From assembly GCF_030825805.1 (NCBI RefSeq), contig NZ_JAPJPF010000051.1, positions 1 through 12,558 on the forward strand: a stretch of DNA of 12,558 bases. The letters are read 5' to 3'. This stretch comes from Streptococcus sp. (lineage in GTDB: Bacteria; Bacillota; Bacilli; Lactobacillales; Streptococcaceae). Of this stretch, positions 1 to 6,913 are shown in pieces. The notes under the pieces are model-generated. The model was not told the origin of the DNA, searched no databases, and was given only the letters and a program-made list of their open reading frames with translations. The translations under genes and the position numbers were made by a program. Within the stretch, counting starts at the first letter, position 1; every line of letters starts with the position of its first letter.

Positions 1-741
1 GAAAACTTGAAGACTCTTCATAAATACTATGAAGCTGGCTACATTCCAAAAGACGTAGCTACAAGCGACACTGGATATGACCTTTCTCAAGATACTTGGT
101 TGGTACGTGAAGAAACAGTAGGACCTGCTGACTACGGTAACAGCTTGCTTACTCGTGTAGCAAACCGTAAGATCGAGATCAAACCATTCACTCAACTTTA
201 CAAGAAAAACAACACTACTCAAGTTGCAAACTTTGTCATCTCAAACAACTCTAAGAACAAAGAAAAAGCAATGGAAGTATTGAACCTCTTGAACACAAAC
301 CCAGAACTCTTGAACGGACTTGTTTATGGTCCAGAAGGCAAGAACTGGGAAAAAGTTGAAGGTAAAGAAAACCGTGTGAAAGTCTTGGATGGCTACAACG
401 GAAACACTCACATGTCTGGATGGAATACTGGTAACAACTGGATTCTTTACATCAACGAAAACGTAACGGATGAGCAAATTGCACAATCTAAGAAAGACTT
501 GGAAACTGCAAAAGAATCTCCAGCACTTGGATTCATCTTCAACACTGAAAACGTGAAATCAGAAATCACTGCCCTTACAAACACTTTGAACCAATTCACA
601 AGTGCCATCAATACAGGTACAGTAGATCCTGAAGTTGAAATTCCTAAGATGCTTGAAAAATTGAAATCAGAAGGTGCTTACCAAAAAGTATTGGATGAAA
701 TCCAAAAACAATACGATGAGTACCTTGCTTCTAAGAAATAA
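1..741 (+). CDS. Sugar ABC transporter substrate-binding protein, C-terminal part (5' end outside window)
   Basis: The reading frame is open from base 1 and ends with TAA at 739-741, giving 246 residues of the C-terminal part. The real start lies upstream; the TTG at 7 is an internal Leu codon. Extracellular solute-binding proteins of this kind (LplA/YtcQ-like, with a C-terminal DUF3502 domain) capture oligosaccharides at the cell surface and deliver them to an ABC permease. In Gram-positives they are normally lipoproteins, but the signal peptide is not visible here. The last ~110 residues match the DUF3502 style: a Pro-Ala-Leu-Gly-Phe segment, a helical stretch with Ser-Glu-Ile-Thr-Ala-Leu, and a Lys/Glu-rich end (YDEYLASKK). 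Aromatic residues (several Trp and Tyr) fit sugar binding. Codon use is strongly biased (AAC, GAA, ACT, CGT), suggesting high expression. The permease genes would be expected upstream. The sugar cannot be told from this fragment; the sensor kinase system downstream probably regulates it (inference). Confidence 0.85.
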   Translation, partial: ENLKTLHKYYEAGYIPKDVATSDTGYDLSQDTWLVREETVGPADYGNSLLTRVANRKIEIKPFTQLYKKNNTTQVANFVISNNSKNKEKAMEVLNLLNTNPELLNGLVYGPEGKNWEKVEGKENRVKVLDGYNGNTHMSGWNTGNNWILYINENVTDEQIAQSKKDLETAKESPALGFIFNTENVKSEITALTNTLNQFTSAINTGTVDPEVEIPKMLEKLKSEGAYQKVLDEIQKQYDEYLASKK

Positions 742-767
742 GCTAACATTACTTGCTTAAGTCTATC

Positions 768-803
768 AAAAGACTTTGAGGTCTTCGCACTTCAAAGTCT
801 TTT
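768..803 (+). terminator. Intrinsic terminator after the substrate-binding protein gene
   Basis: A perfect 12-bp stem, AAAAGACTTTGA (768-779) with TCAAAGTCTTTT (792-803), has a 12-base loop. The U tract is the 3' arm itself (TTTT, then CTGTTG), so it is short and termination may be incomplete. It lies 26 bases after the stop codon and separates the transporter gene from the yesLMN-like operon. Confidence 0.75.
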
Positions 804-807
804 CTGT

Positions 808-833
808 TGATGATTTTGAAATCGAAATCATCA
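808..833. repeat. Inverted repeat upstream of the yesL promoter
   Basis: TGATGATTT (808-816) and AAATCATCA (825-833) form a perfect 9-bp inverted repeat around an 8-base centre. It lies directly upstream of the extended -10 element and covers the expected -35 position. There is no T run after it, so an operator is more likely than a terminator. Part of its right arm recurs as the direct repeat ATCATCAG at 862-869. Confidence 0.55.
817..830 (+). promoter_or_regulatory. Candidate cre site (CcpA binding) at the yesL promoter
   Basis: TGAAATCGAAATCA matches the cre consensus WTGNAANCGNWNNCW at every defined position when the preceding T is included. It matches the alternative TGWNANCGNTNWCA with one mismatch (A for T at position 10). 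It overlaps where a -35 element would lie for the -10 at 846-851, so bound CcpA would block RNA polymerase. Catabolite repression makes sense for a sugar-sensing operon. This is a consensus match only. Confidence 0.55.
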
Positions 834-842
834 GGGGAAATG

Positions 843-863
843 TGCTATAATATAGGGTATAAT
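843..863 (+). promoter_or_regulatory. Promoter of the yesLMN-like operon (extended -10)
   Basis: TG-C-TATAAT at 843-851 is a perfect extended -10. No good -35 lies 16-18 bases upstream, which extended -10 promoters often tolerate. A second TATAAT occurs at 858-863 without a -35. Initiation near 858 would leave a leader of about 78 bases before yesL. Confidence 0.7.
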
Positions 864-868
864 CATCA

Positions 869-914
869 GTTGTACTAGGGAAACTATACTAAGTCATAAG
901 CTCCCCTATACAGC
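869..914 (+). promoter_or_regulatory. Hairpin in the yesL 5' leader
   Basis: GTTGTA-C-TAGGG (869-880) can pair with CCCTATACAGC (904-914). That gives 11 base pairs, one of them a G-U, with C875 bulged and a 23-base loop. It ends 10 bases before the GGAG ribosome site at 925-928. It has no T tract and no match to a riboswitch class I know. It may stabilise the mRNA or tune translation (inference). Confidence 0.4.
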
Positions 915-935
915 AAATGAACATGGAGACAAATT

Positions 936-1547
936 ATGGGAAGAATGATTGAATTTATTTTTACAAGAGTCTATTTAGCCATGCTGGCAACAGGAATCTT
1001 TTGGGCGCTAACCTTTTGTGGAGGCATCCTGTTTGGGTTTGGGCCAGCTAGTGCAACGATTATGAGTCTATATGCCGAACATGGATCTGATTACAAACAA
1101 TATGGTTGGTCTGAAGCTTGGTCGCTTTATAAAGAAAACTTTCGTCGGGCCAACCAGGTTTTCTATACATTTTTTTTAATCGAGGCCATTCTTGTCTATG
1201 GCATGTATCTGATGGTTCAATTGCCTCACTTGTCCCTGTTTCAGATTTTTATCCTATTGGTGAATCTGATTTTCTTATTGGTGGCTCCCCTGACTTTTGC
1301 AGTCTATCTCAAGCTTCAAGTCCATTTTGACTTGTCCTATCTCAACAGCTTGAAGTTGAGTTTCATTGGTGCTTTTCTGGATATTCGTGCAGTGACCAAG
1401 TTTCTCTTGGGGACCTTTCTTCTAGGGGTTGTTACCCATTTCGTTCCGGCTTTGTTTTTCTTTGTTTTACTGGGCTTGTGGCATTTCTTTGTCAATGACA
1501 TTTTTCAACCCGTCTACGAAACAATTCGCTCTAAAGTGGTTTCTTAA
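936..1547 (+). CDS. YesL-like integral membrane protein (DUF624)
   Basis: This 203-residue, strongly hydrophobic protein has about five predicted membrane segments (roughly residues 12-34, 75-95, 102-127, 153-172 and 170-188; the last two may be one long pair). The first segment runs into a GFGPASAT motif typical of DUF624/YesL proteins, followed by a short loop with YGWSEAWSLYKENFRRAN. YesL-family genes are commonly found beside YesM/YesN two-component genes and sugar ABC transporters. Their molecular role is not established; an accessory role in sensing or transport is inferred from context. The ATG at 936 is preceded by GGAG at 925-928 with 7-base spacing, so it is preferred to the in-frame ATG at 945. 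The gene is first in the operon and ends 2 bases before the kinase gene. Confidence 0.85.
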   Translation: MGRMIEFIFTRVYLAMLATGIFWALTFCGGILFGFGPASATIMSLYAEHGSDYKQYGWSEAWSLYKENFRRANQVFYTFFLIEAILVYGMYLMVQLPHLSLFQIFILLVNLIFLLVAPLTFAVYLKLQVHFDLSYLNSLKLSFIGAFLDIRAVTKFLLGTFLLGVVTHFVPALFFFVLLGLWHFFVNDIFQPVYETIRSKVVS

Positions 1548-1549
1548 TT

Positions 1550-3196
1550 ATGAAAAAAATATGGTTAGCGACTCTTTTGAAGTTCTATGCCTATATCATG
1601 GTGGGGATCATCACGACCTTAGGCGTAACAGTATCCTTGGTCTATTGGCATAATCAGCGAGCAGAAACCGATCGGATCGCTCAGTTGATTTCCTCTCGCT
1701 TGACTGCTGAGGTAGAGGATATCTACAAAAGATCGACACAATGGGGAAAGAGTCTGGTAGAAAACCCTGCCAAGCTCGAAGGAGTTTACAAGTACTTTTC
1801 AATGTCGCCTTCTGAATACGAAAGTTGGCGACTGGACAATTACTTTTCCAACTATATTCAAGTCTCCCTGCACCGCAATGTTGAGACTCTTTACTTGGAA
1901 CATGACGCACTCGACCAAATCGATTTGGTGTTAAATGACTATACGACTGTGTTTGTCTCCAGTAAAAATAAAAAAGGAGGGCAACAAGTTCCAGCGGATC
2001 GGTACAAGGCCAGCTCGCAAGCCATCCCAGTCTCCTTAACGGATGTGACGACTGGCGAGGATATTGGACTGGCTTATATTAAAATCAATCCAGCGCTATT
2101 GGATTCTGTCGTTGACAATATTCAAGACACGATTCCAGTTGCCGTCCAAATCTATAATCCCTTGGGCAAGGTTTTTTACCACAGAGGGGATATCAACCCT
2201 AAAGATCACAGCCAGTGGATTGTGCGAGATACTGCTTACGGCTATCAAATCTGGGTTGGGATTCCGACCTCTTACACGGTTCGAACAGCCTTGTTTAGTT
2301 TTACCTGGATGATTTCGGTCGCCTTAATCCTGGTCTTGGTCTTGTATCTCTTGCTTCAACGAATTTTCCGTAATTACCAAAAACAAGTTTTGGATTTGGT
2401 AGATACCATGGAAGCCATCAGCCAGGGGGATTCTGAGCGACGGATCAATGTGGATACCAAAGAGCAGGAGCTCCTTTTAGTTGCAGAAACGACCAATACC
2501 ATGTTAGACAATATGGACAAGTCTATCCGTGATATCTATCAGCTACAACTGAGCCAAAAAGATGCCAATTTGAAGGCCTTGCAAGCGCAGATTAATCCGC
2601 ATTTTATGTATAATACCATGGAGTTTATTCGCATGTATGCAGTTATGCAGGATCAAGAAGAATTAGCTGATATTATTTACGAATTTAGTAGTCTCCTTCG
2701 AAACAATATTTCAGAGGAGAAAGAAACGACCATCGAAAATGAGTTGGAATTTTGTAGAAAATACAGCTATCTCTGTATGGTGCGTTATCCAAAATCGATT
2801 GCTTATGGCTTTAAAATTGAACCCGGTCTAGAAGAGATGGTTATTCCGAAGTTTACTCTTCAGCCACTAGTGGAAAATTACTTTGTTCATGGAGTTGATC
2901 ACAAGCGCAAGGACAATGTCATTAGTATCAAAGTCCGTCATGTTGGAGGAGCTGTGGAAATTCGGGTTCAAGACAATGGGAGAGGACTGGGACCGAGCCA
3001 ACTGCAACGGATCCAACAAATATTGAGTCATAGGGATCCACGAGAAGAAGTAGAAGAGAGTAAGGGGCGACAATCGATTGGGATTGTCAATGTCCACGAG
3101 CGTTTCCTTCTCTACTTTGGGGATCGTTACCACATTCAAATTACATCAGAAAAAGGAAAAGGTGTTCTCTATACGATTACCATCGAGGACACTTAA
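1550..3196 (+). CDS. YesM-like sensor histidine kinase
   Basis: This 548-residue membrane sensor autophosphorylates on His and passes the phosphate to the response regulator encoded next. The order is a short cytoplasmic start, membrane segment about 10-31, an extracellular sensory region about 32-245 (probably Cache-like), membrane segment about 248-269, a HAMP linker about 270-325, then a His_kinase (PF06580-type) and HATPase module. The phospho-acceptor is H351 in QINPHFMYNT. The N box is QPLVENYFVHG with N443, the first G box is DNGRGLG (475-481), and the second is SIGIVN (509-514). All catalytic motifs look intact. The start is 2 bases after the yesL-like stop and has no clear Shine-Dalgarno sequence, so translation probably depends on coupling to the upstream gene. 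The ligand is unknown; by family and context it is a sugar or a sugar-loaded binding protein. Confidence 0.93.
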   Translation: MKKIWLATLLKFYAYIMVGIITTLGVTVSLVYWHNQRAETDRIAQLISSRLTAEVEDIYKRSTQWGKSLVENPAKLEGVYKYFSMSPSEYESWRLDNYFSNYIQVSLHRNVETLYLEHDALDQIDLVLNDYTTVFVSSKNKKGGQQVPADRYKASSQAIPVSLTDVTTGEDIGLAYIKINPALLDSVVDNIQDTIPVAVQIYNPLGKVFYHRGDINPKDHSQWIVRDTAYGYQIWVGIPTSYTVRTALFSFTWMISVALILVLVLYLLLQRIFRNYQKQVLDLVDTMEAISQGDSERRINVDTKEQELLLVAETTNTMLDNMDKSIRDIYQLQLSQKDANLKALQAQINPHFMYNTMEFIRMYAVMQDQEELADIIYEFSSLLRNNISEEKETTIENELEFCRKYSYLCMVRYPKSIAYGFKIEPGLEEMVIPKFTLQPLVENYFVHGVDHKRKDNVISIKVRHVGGAVEIRVQDNGRGLGPSQLQRIQQILSHRDPREEVEESKGRQSIGIVNVHERFLLYFGDRYHIQITSEKGKGVLYTITIEDT

Positions 3197-3204
3197 GAGG
3201 AAAG
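3195..3204 (+). promoter_or_regulatory. Ribosome binding site selecting the GTG start of the response regulator
   Basis: AAGAGGAAAG overlaps the kinase stop codon (TAA 3194-3196) and leaves 8 bases between GAGG and the GTG at 3209. The conserved receiver start MYKVLLVDDE follows at once, so GTG is the true start. Confidence 0.75.
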
Positions 3205-3208
3205 AATC

Positions 3209-4507
3209 GTGTATAAAGTCTTATTGGTTGACGATGAATATATGATTACTGAGGGGTTGAAAAAACTGATTCCCTTTGAAAAATGGGACATGGAGGTTGT
3301 TTACACAGCAGAGGATGCAGATCAAGCCTTGGCCTATGTTGCGGATTATCCAGTGGATATCGTGATTACGGATGTCAATATGCCAGGAAAAACTGGTCTA
3401 GAAATGATTGATCAAATGCAGTCCATTCTTCCCCATGCGGCTTATATCATTATGTCGGGCTACCAGGATTTTGCTTATGTAAAAAAAGCCTTAAACCTCC
3501 GGGTGGCAGACTACCTGTTAAAGCCTGTCAATAAGGTGGAGCTGGGGAATATCCTAGAAAAGTTATCTCAAACTCTAAAAAAACCAGACCAAGAAACGGC
3601 CAATCGGCTCCTTCATGAAGATTGGTCAGAAGAAGAGTTCGAACAAGCCATCCGAGGAAGAAAACAACTCTGGATTGGAGTGGATAAGGAAAGGAAGGGC
3701 TTTGCCAGTTCGTCTTATCAGGTCTTAGGAAAAAATCTTCAACTCTATCTTTCCGATGAGGATGAAGGAGCTTTCCTACAGCGCCGTTTCCAAGCACCTT
3801 ATAAGGAACATTTTCAACAATTTAAAGAGCTTGTTGAACGAAGTCTGTTTTATGGGGATCTCCCTTTGGAGGAAGAAGATGGTGTCTTTAATTACTACGA
3901 ACCCATCTACCGTGTCATCATTCAGGGAAATATCCAACAGATTTTGGAGGAGTTGAACTGGTTGGAAGAAACCGTGAGAAGCCATACCCCAAAAGTGGCG
4001 ATAGCCAAGCAACTCTTTATTCAGTTCATTATGGATGTCTTTCATTTGTTTGAACACCTGCAGGGAGATAACCTGACAGAAGTTGTGAAAGCCGTTCATG
4101 AGACAACGACTTTCGAGGATCTTGTTACCTGCGTTCGGAATCAATTGGAGACCTTCTTCTCTCAATATCGGATGAACAATAATGTGGCGACCGTCTTAGA
4201 AGTAATTGGACGCGACTATCGGAAGGAACTGTCGCTCAAGGATATCAGCAAAGATCTCTATATCAATCCTGTTTATTTAGGGCAATTGATCAAACGTGAG
4301 ACCAATTCCACCTTTGCAGAGCTCTTGAATAAACAACGGATCAAAGCTGCCCAACAGTTGCTTTTATCCACAACGGAAAGCATTGAAGATATTTGCTATG
4401 AAGTTGGCTACAGCAATGTCGGTTACTTTTATAAAGTATTCCGCAAGTTGTGTGGCAAGTCTCCTAAAGCCTACCGTCAACAAATCGGCGTAGAGGAAAG
4501 TGACTGA
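3209..4507 (+). CDS. YesN-like response regulator, receiver plus AraC-type DNA-binding domain
   Basis: This 432-residue cytoplasmic transcription regulator is the partner of the preceding kinase. The N-terminal receiver (about 1-120) shows the acidic pair D8/D9 in VLLVDDE, the phospho-acceptor D55 in ITDVNMPG, S83 in IIMSGYQDF and K105 in YLLKPVNK, all as expected. A middle region (about 125-325) is poorly conserved and probably links or dimerises. The C-terminal region (about 329-424) is an AraC/XylS double helix-turn-helix, with the signatures LSLKDISKDLYINPVYLGQLIK and, in the second HTH, IEDICYEVGYSNVGYFYKVFRK, ending in SPKAYR. GTG is the start, with a good ribosome site 8 bases upstream. 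It is the last gene of the operon; only 12 bases separate the kinase stop from it. Likely targets are the flanking sugar-uptake genes, including the transporter at the left edge (inference). Confidence 0.94.
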   Translation: MYKVLLVDDEYMITEGLKKLIPFEKWDMEVVYTAEDADQALAYVADYPVDIVITDVNMPGKTGLEMIDQMQSILPHAAYIIMSGYQDFAYVKKALNLRVADYLLKPVNKVELGNILEKLSQTLKKPDQETANRLLHEDWSEEEFEQAIRGRKQLWIGVDKERKGFASSSYQVLGKNLQLYLSDEDEGAFLQRRFQAPYKEHFQQFKELVERSLFYGDLPLEEEDGVFNYYEPIYRVIIQGNIQQILEELNWLEETVRSHTPKVAIAKQLFIQFIMDVFHLFEHLQGDNLTEVVKAVHETTTFEDLVTCVRNQLETFFSQYRMNNNVATVLEVIGRDYRKELSLKDISKDLYINPVYLGQLIKRETNSTFAELLNKQRIKAAQQLLLSTTESIEDICYEVGYSNVGYFYKVFRKLCGKSPKAYRQQIGVEESD

Positions 4508-4520
4508 TCTGAAAACATGA

Positions 4521-4560
4521 AAAATACCCTCCATTTTCTAATCAATGGAGGGTATTTTTT
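4521..4560. terminator. Bidirectional intrinsic terminator between yesN-like gene and rlmA
   Basis: AAAATACCCTCCATT (4521-4535) pairs perfectly over 15 bp with AATGGAGGGTATTTT (4544-4558), with an 8-base loop. A T run follows on the plus strand and an A run precedes it, so it works for both convergent genes. The T run abuts and partly overlaps the reverse-strand stop codon of rlmA (4559-4561). It is the strongest terminator in the window. Confidence 0.93.
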
Positions 4561-5401
4561 AGTTGCTTCTTCCGATCAAAATCGTGGCAGAAATGGTGAC
4601 CTGAGTCAAATCGTTCCAGTCAATTTGAGCTGGATTGACGTGAAAGAGGAGAGGCGTCATGCTCAGAAGGGCCTCCCGCAATGCTGGTGTTAGTTCGAAG
4701 GTTTCCTGGCAATGGATGGTGTTTTCAATCGTAAAATGATCAGAGAAATGTTGAATAATCTGCTCATTGGAATAATCGGCCTGATCCAGGTGATCCTTCA
4801 CCTTCTGACGAATCTCTTGCAGATGGGCGGCTGTTGGGATGACCTTGATAAGGCGACCTTCTGGGGCCAGGACCCGTTTAAATTCCTGATAATTTGCTGG
4901 CGAAAAGATATCTAGGAGAAGGTCCATGCTCTGGTCCAAAAGAGGGAGACGGGCTAAATCTCCGACAAACCACTTGACCTTCCATTCCTGGTCGCTTTTG
5001 GCAGCCAGTTGGATCGATTCCTTAGATAAATCAAAGGCGTAAAAGGAATGGTCTGGATAGCGTTCCTGTAAGCTGCGCGAATAGTAGCCTTCTCCACAAC
5101 CAATATCTAAAATGTTGGCTGGATGGTCCAGTGGAGACAAACATTCTGACAGGCTAGTGAGGATATGGTCGTAAAAACCGTTCTCTAGAACGAGTTGCCG
5201 GTTTTGAAAATTCTCCTTGTCATAGTCCTTGGAAGCCTTCACTTGTGGGGCTAAGTTCACATAGCCAAACTTAGCAAGGTCAAAGGAGTGGCGGTTAGTG
5301 CAGACCAAGCTTTGTTGGATCAGGTCAAGGGCTTCTTGACAGATGGGACAGGCAAAAGCAGTGGCTGTTTGAAATCGTTGTAATTTTGGTTTGATCGTCA
5401 T
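4559..5401 (-). CDS. rlmA: 23S rRNA (guanine-N1) methyltransferase, RlmA family
   Basis: This 280-residue SAM-dependent methyltransferase is of the RlmA type. In Gram-positives the RlmA(II)/TlrB branch methylates N1 of 23S rRNA G748, in the peptide exit tunnel near the macrolide/ketolide site. An N-terminal zinc-binding region has C18, C21 (CPIC), C34 and H38, followed by SFDLAKFGYVNLAPQ, a family signature. SAM motif I is ILDIGCGEG (97-105). A later motif, LLDIFSPAN (162-170), matches the family active-site region. Length is normal. RlmA(I) or (II) cannot be decided from motifs alone, but streptococcal members act on G748. The ATG at 5401 is the only usable start: the frame upstream reaches a stop without another start codon. 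It has no Shine-Dalgarno sequence and lies just after the tyrS terminator. The symbol follows the family. Confidence 0.9.
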   Translation of the reverse strand: MTIKPKLQRFQTATAFACPICQEALDLIQQSLVCTNRHSFDLAKFGYVNLAPQVKASKDYDKENFQNRQLVLENGFYDHILTSLSECLSPLDHPANILDIGCGEGYYSRSLQERYPDHSFYAFDLSKESIQLAAKSDQEWKVKWFVGDLARLPLLDQSMDLLLDIFSPANYQEFKRVLAPEGRLIKVIPTAAHLQEIRQKVKDHLDQADYSNEQIIQHFSDHFTIENTIHCQETFELTPALREALLSMTPLLFHVNPAQIDWNDLTQVTISATILIGRSN

Positions 5402-5417
5402 GATACATCTAGTGTAC

Positions 5418-5450
5418 CAAAAAACCTCTGAAAGTCATAGCTTCAGAGGT
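5418..5450 (-). terminator. Intrinsic terminator of tyrS (upstream of rlmA)
   Basis: ACCTCTGAA (5424-5432) pairs with TTCAGAGGT (5442-5450) around a 9-base loop, and AAG/CTT can extend the pairing with a bulged A. Read on the minus strand the hairpin is followed by TTTTTT (5418-5423 side), so it ends tyrS transcripts. Only about 20 bases remain before the rlmA start codon. Confidence 0.8.
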
Positions 5451-5457
5451 CTTCTTT

Positions 5458-6714
5458 TTAATAAGTCAAAACAAAGTATTTTTTCTTACCGCGACGGATA
5501 ACGGTCAATTCATTTTCTAATTTATCGCTATCGCTCAAGACATAGTCAAGGTCTTGGATGCGGTCGCCGTTGACGTAGATAGCTCCATTTTGAACATCTT
5601 CTCGGGCTTGGCGTTTGGAATTCACCACGCCAGAAGACACGAGCAATTCTACGATATTGTGGTTTTCGTCCGCTTGTACTTGGTAGTTTGGTACACCACG
5701 AAGTCCTTGTTTGAGTTCTTTGACAGAAAGGTTTTTGATGTTTCCTGCAAAGAGTTGCTCAGTGATGTTAAGGGCTTCCTTGTAGGCTTCTTCACCGTGA
5801 ACAAGTGTTACGACTTCACGAGCCAAGACTTTTTGAGCCAAGCGTTCATGAGGAGCAGCTTCAAACTGTTTGCGGATGTCTTCAATCTCATCCAGTGACA
5901 AGAAAGTAAAGATTTTCAAGAAGCGTACAGCGTCAGCATCCATGACATTCATCCAGAATTGGTACATTTCGTATGGAGAAGTCTTTTCAGGGTTGAGCCA
6001 AACCGCATTCCCTTCAGATTTACCAAATTTCTTACCAGTCGCATCTGTAATGAGGGGAACAGTGATGACGTGACCAGTCTTATCAGCCTTCCGACGAAGC
6101 AACTCTGTACCAGCTGTCATATTTCCCCACTGGTCAGAACCACCGATTTGCAAAGTGACATTGTGCTCTTGGTTCAGAACAAAGAAGTCGTAGCCTTGCA
6201 TGATTTGGTAGGCAAATTCAGTGTAAGAAATTCCTGTTTCGATACGTTTCTTCACAGATTCCTTGCTCATCATGTAGTTGACAGTAAAGTATTTTCCGAT
6301 GTCGCGAAGGAAGTCAATGAAGCTAATGCTGCCAAACCAGTCGTAGTTATTGACCATGACAGCCTTATTTTCCCCATTTTCAAAATCTAAGAAACGAGAC
6401 AATTGCCCTTGGATAGAAGTGACCCAACCGTCTACAGTCTCCTTAGTTTGTAAACTGCGCTCGGCATCTTTGAAAGAAGGGTCTCCAATGAGTCCGGTCG
6501 CACCACCGACAAGCGCATAAGGTTTGTGGCCTGCCAATTGTAAGCGACGACTGGTCAAGATTGCAACAAGGTGCCCAAGGTGCAAACTATCAGCAGTTGG
6601 ATCGTAGCCAGTATAATACGATACTTGTCCTTCTTCTAGGGCTTTACGCAAAGCATCTTCGTCAGTCGTTTGGAAAATCAAACCACGTTCTTTTAGCTCA
6701 TCAAAAATGTGCAT
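5458..6714 (-). CDS. tyrS: Tyrosyl-tRNA synthetase
   Basis: This 418-residue class I aminoacyl-tRNA synthetase attaches tyrosine to tRNA-Tyr in the cytoplasm. The catalytic Rossmann domain carries Y34 for tyrosine recognition ([16 protein letters not shown]), the HIGH-type motif HLGH at 45-48, YDFFVLNQ and GGSDQWGN for tyrosine and adenylate binding, and the KMSKS-type loop KFGKS at 229-233. The C-terminal ~65 residues form an S4 RNA-binding domain ([18 protein letters not shown]). Length and motifs are those of the bacterial TyrRS of Bacillus/Streptococcus type (TyrS rather than TyrZ). The ATG at 6714 has AAAGGAG on the minus strand (6721-6727) with 6-base spacing. It is divergent from pbp1b. 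Its leader of about 60 bases is too short for a T-box riboswitch. Confidence 0.97.
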   Translation of the reverse strand: MHIFDELKERGLIFQTTDEDALRKALEEGQVSYYTGYDPTADSLHLGHLVAILTSRRLQLAGHKPYALVGGATGLIGDPSFKDAERSLQTKETVDGWVTSIQGQLSRFLDFENGENKAVMVNNYDWFGSISFIDFLRDIGKYFTVNYMMSKESVKKRIETGISYTEFAYQIMQGYDFFVLNQEHNVTLQIGGSDQWGNMTAGTELLRRKADKTGHVITVPLITDATGKKFGKSEGNAVWLNPEKTSPYEMYQFWMNVMDADAVRFLKIFTFLSLDEIEDIRKQFEAAPHERLAQKVLAREVVTLVHGEEAYKEALNITEQLFAGNIKNLSVKELKQGLRGVPNYQVQADENHNIVELLVSSGVVNSKRQAREDVQNGAIYVNGDRIQDLDYVLSDSDKLENELTVIRRGKKKYFVLTY

Positions 6715-6734
6715 CGTTCTCTCCTTTTCTAAGC

Positions 6735-6765
6735 TACTGGCCGGATCGATGAAAACAGTCCAGTA
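6735..6765 (-). promoter_or_regulatory. Small hairpin in the tyrS 5' leader
   Basis: TACTGG (minus strand, 6760-6765) can pair with CCAGTA (6735-6740) across 19 bases. The 3' arm ends about 7 bases before the ribosome site. There is no T-box sequence and no terminator run, so it is a plain leader stem if real. Confidence 0.3.
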
Positions 6766-6783
6766 TCTGTATGGTTTCTCTCT

Positions 6784-6811
6784 ATTTTACCATAATGACT
6801 TGAAATAGCAA
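6784..6811 (-). promoter_or_regulatory. tyrS promoter
   Basis: On the minus strand there is a -35 TTGCTA (6806-6811, 4/6 match), a 16-base spacer and a -10 TAAAAT (6784-6789, 5/6 match). Initiation is expected near 6777, leaving a leader of about 62 bases. Confidence 0.6.
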
Positions 6812-6861
6812 TGAAAGGACGAAAAAAATCCAGTTGGAAACGGTGTTCTCAACTTTAGGAA

Positions 6862-6891
6862 TTGAAAAGGAAGTGGTCCATTTGGTATAAT
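6862..6891 (+). promoter_or_regulatory. pbp1b promoter
   Basis: TTGAAA (6862-6867) is an 18-base spacer away from TATAAT (6886-6891). TGG directly before it makes an extended -10. Initiation near 6898 leaves a leader of about 16 bases before the GTG start. It is divergent from the tyrS promoter, with about 50 bases between the two -35 elements. Confidence 0.8.
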
Positions 6892-6900
6892 AGGAAGGAC

Positions 6901-6906
6901 AAGGAG
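6901..6906 (+). promoter_or_regulatory. Ribosome binding site selecting the GTG start of pbp1b
   Basis: AAGGAG ends 7 bases before GTG at 6914. The alternative in-frame ATG at 6923 would be 16 bases away, so GTG is preferred. Confidence 0.75.
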
Positions 6907-6913
6907 AAATAGA

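Noticed and set aside
7..9. TTG as the start codon of the first reading frame
   Set aside because: The frame is open to base 1 and the product is clearly only the C-terminal part of a longer binding protein.
1429..1653. Open reading frame of 74 codons spanning the yesL-yesM junction
   Set aside because: It lies in another frame inside two well-supported genes and has no ribosome site or recognisable domain.
5959..6390. Long plus-strand frame (143 codons) opposite tyrS
   Set aside because: It is a shadow of the strongly biased codon use of tyrS, which has all catalytic motifs on the minus strand.
6834..6848. cre-like sequence TTGGAAACGGTGTTC between tyrS and pbp1b
   Set aside because: The end of the consensus (C at position 14 and W at position 15) fails, so the match is too weak.
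6832..6854. Imperfect inverted repeat (AGTTG with CAACT) in the divergent promoter region
   Set aside because: The perfect stem is only 5 bp with a 13-base loop, and extending it needs a mismatch and a wobble pair, so it could easily occur by chance.
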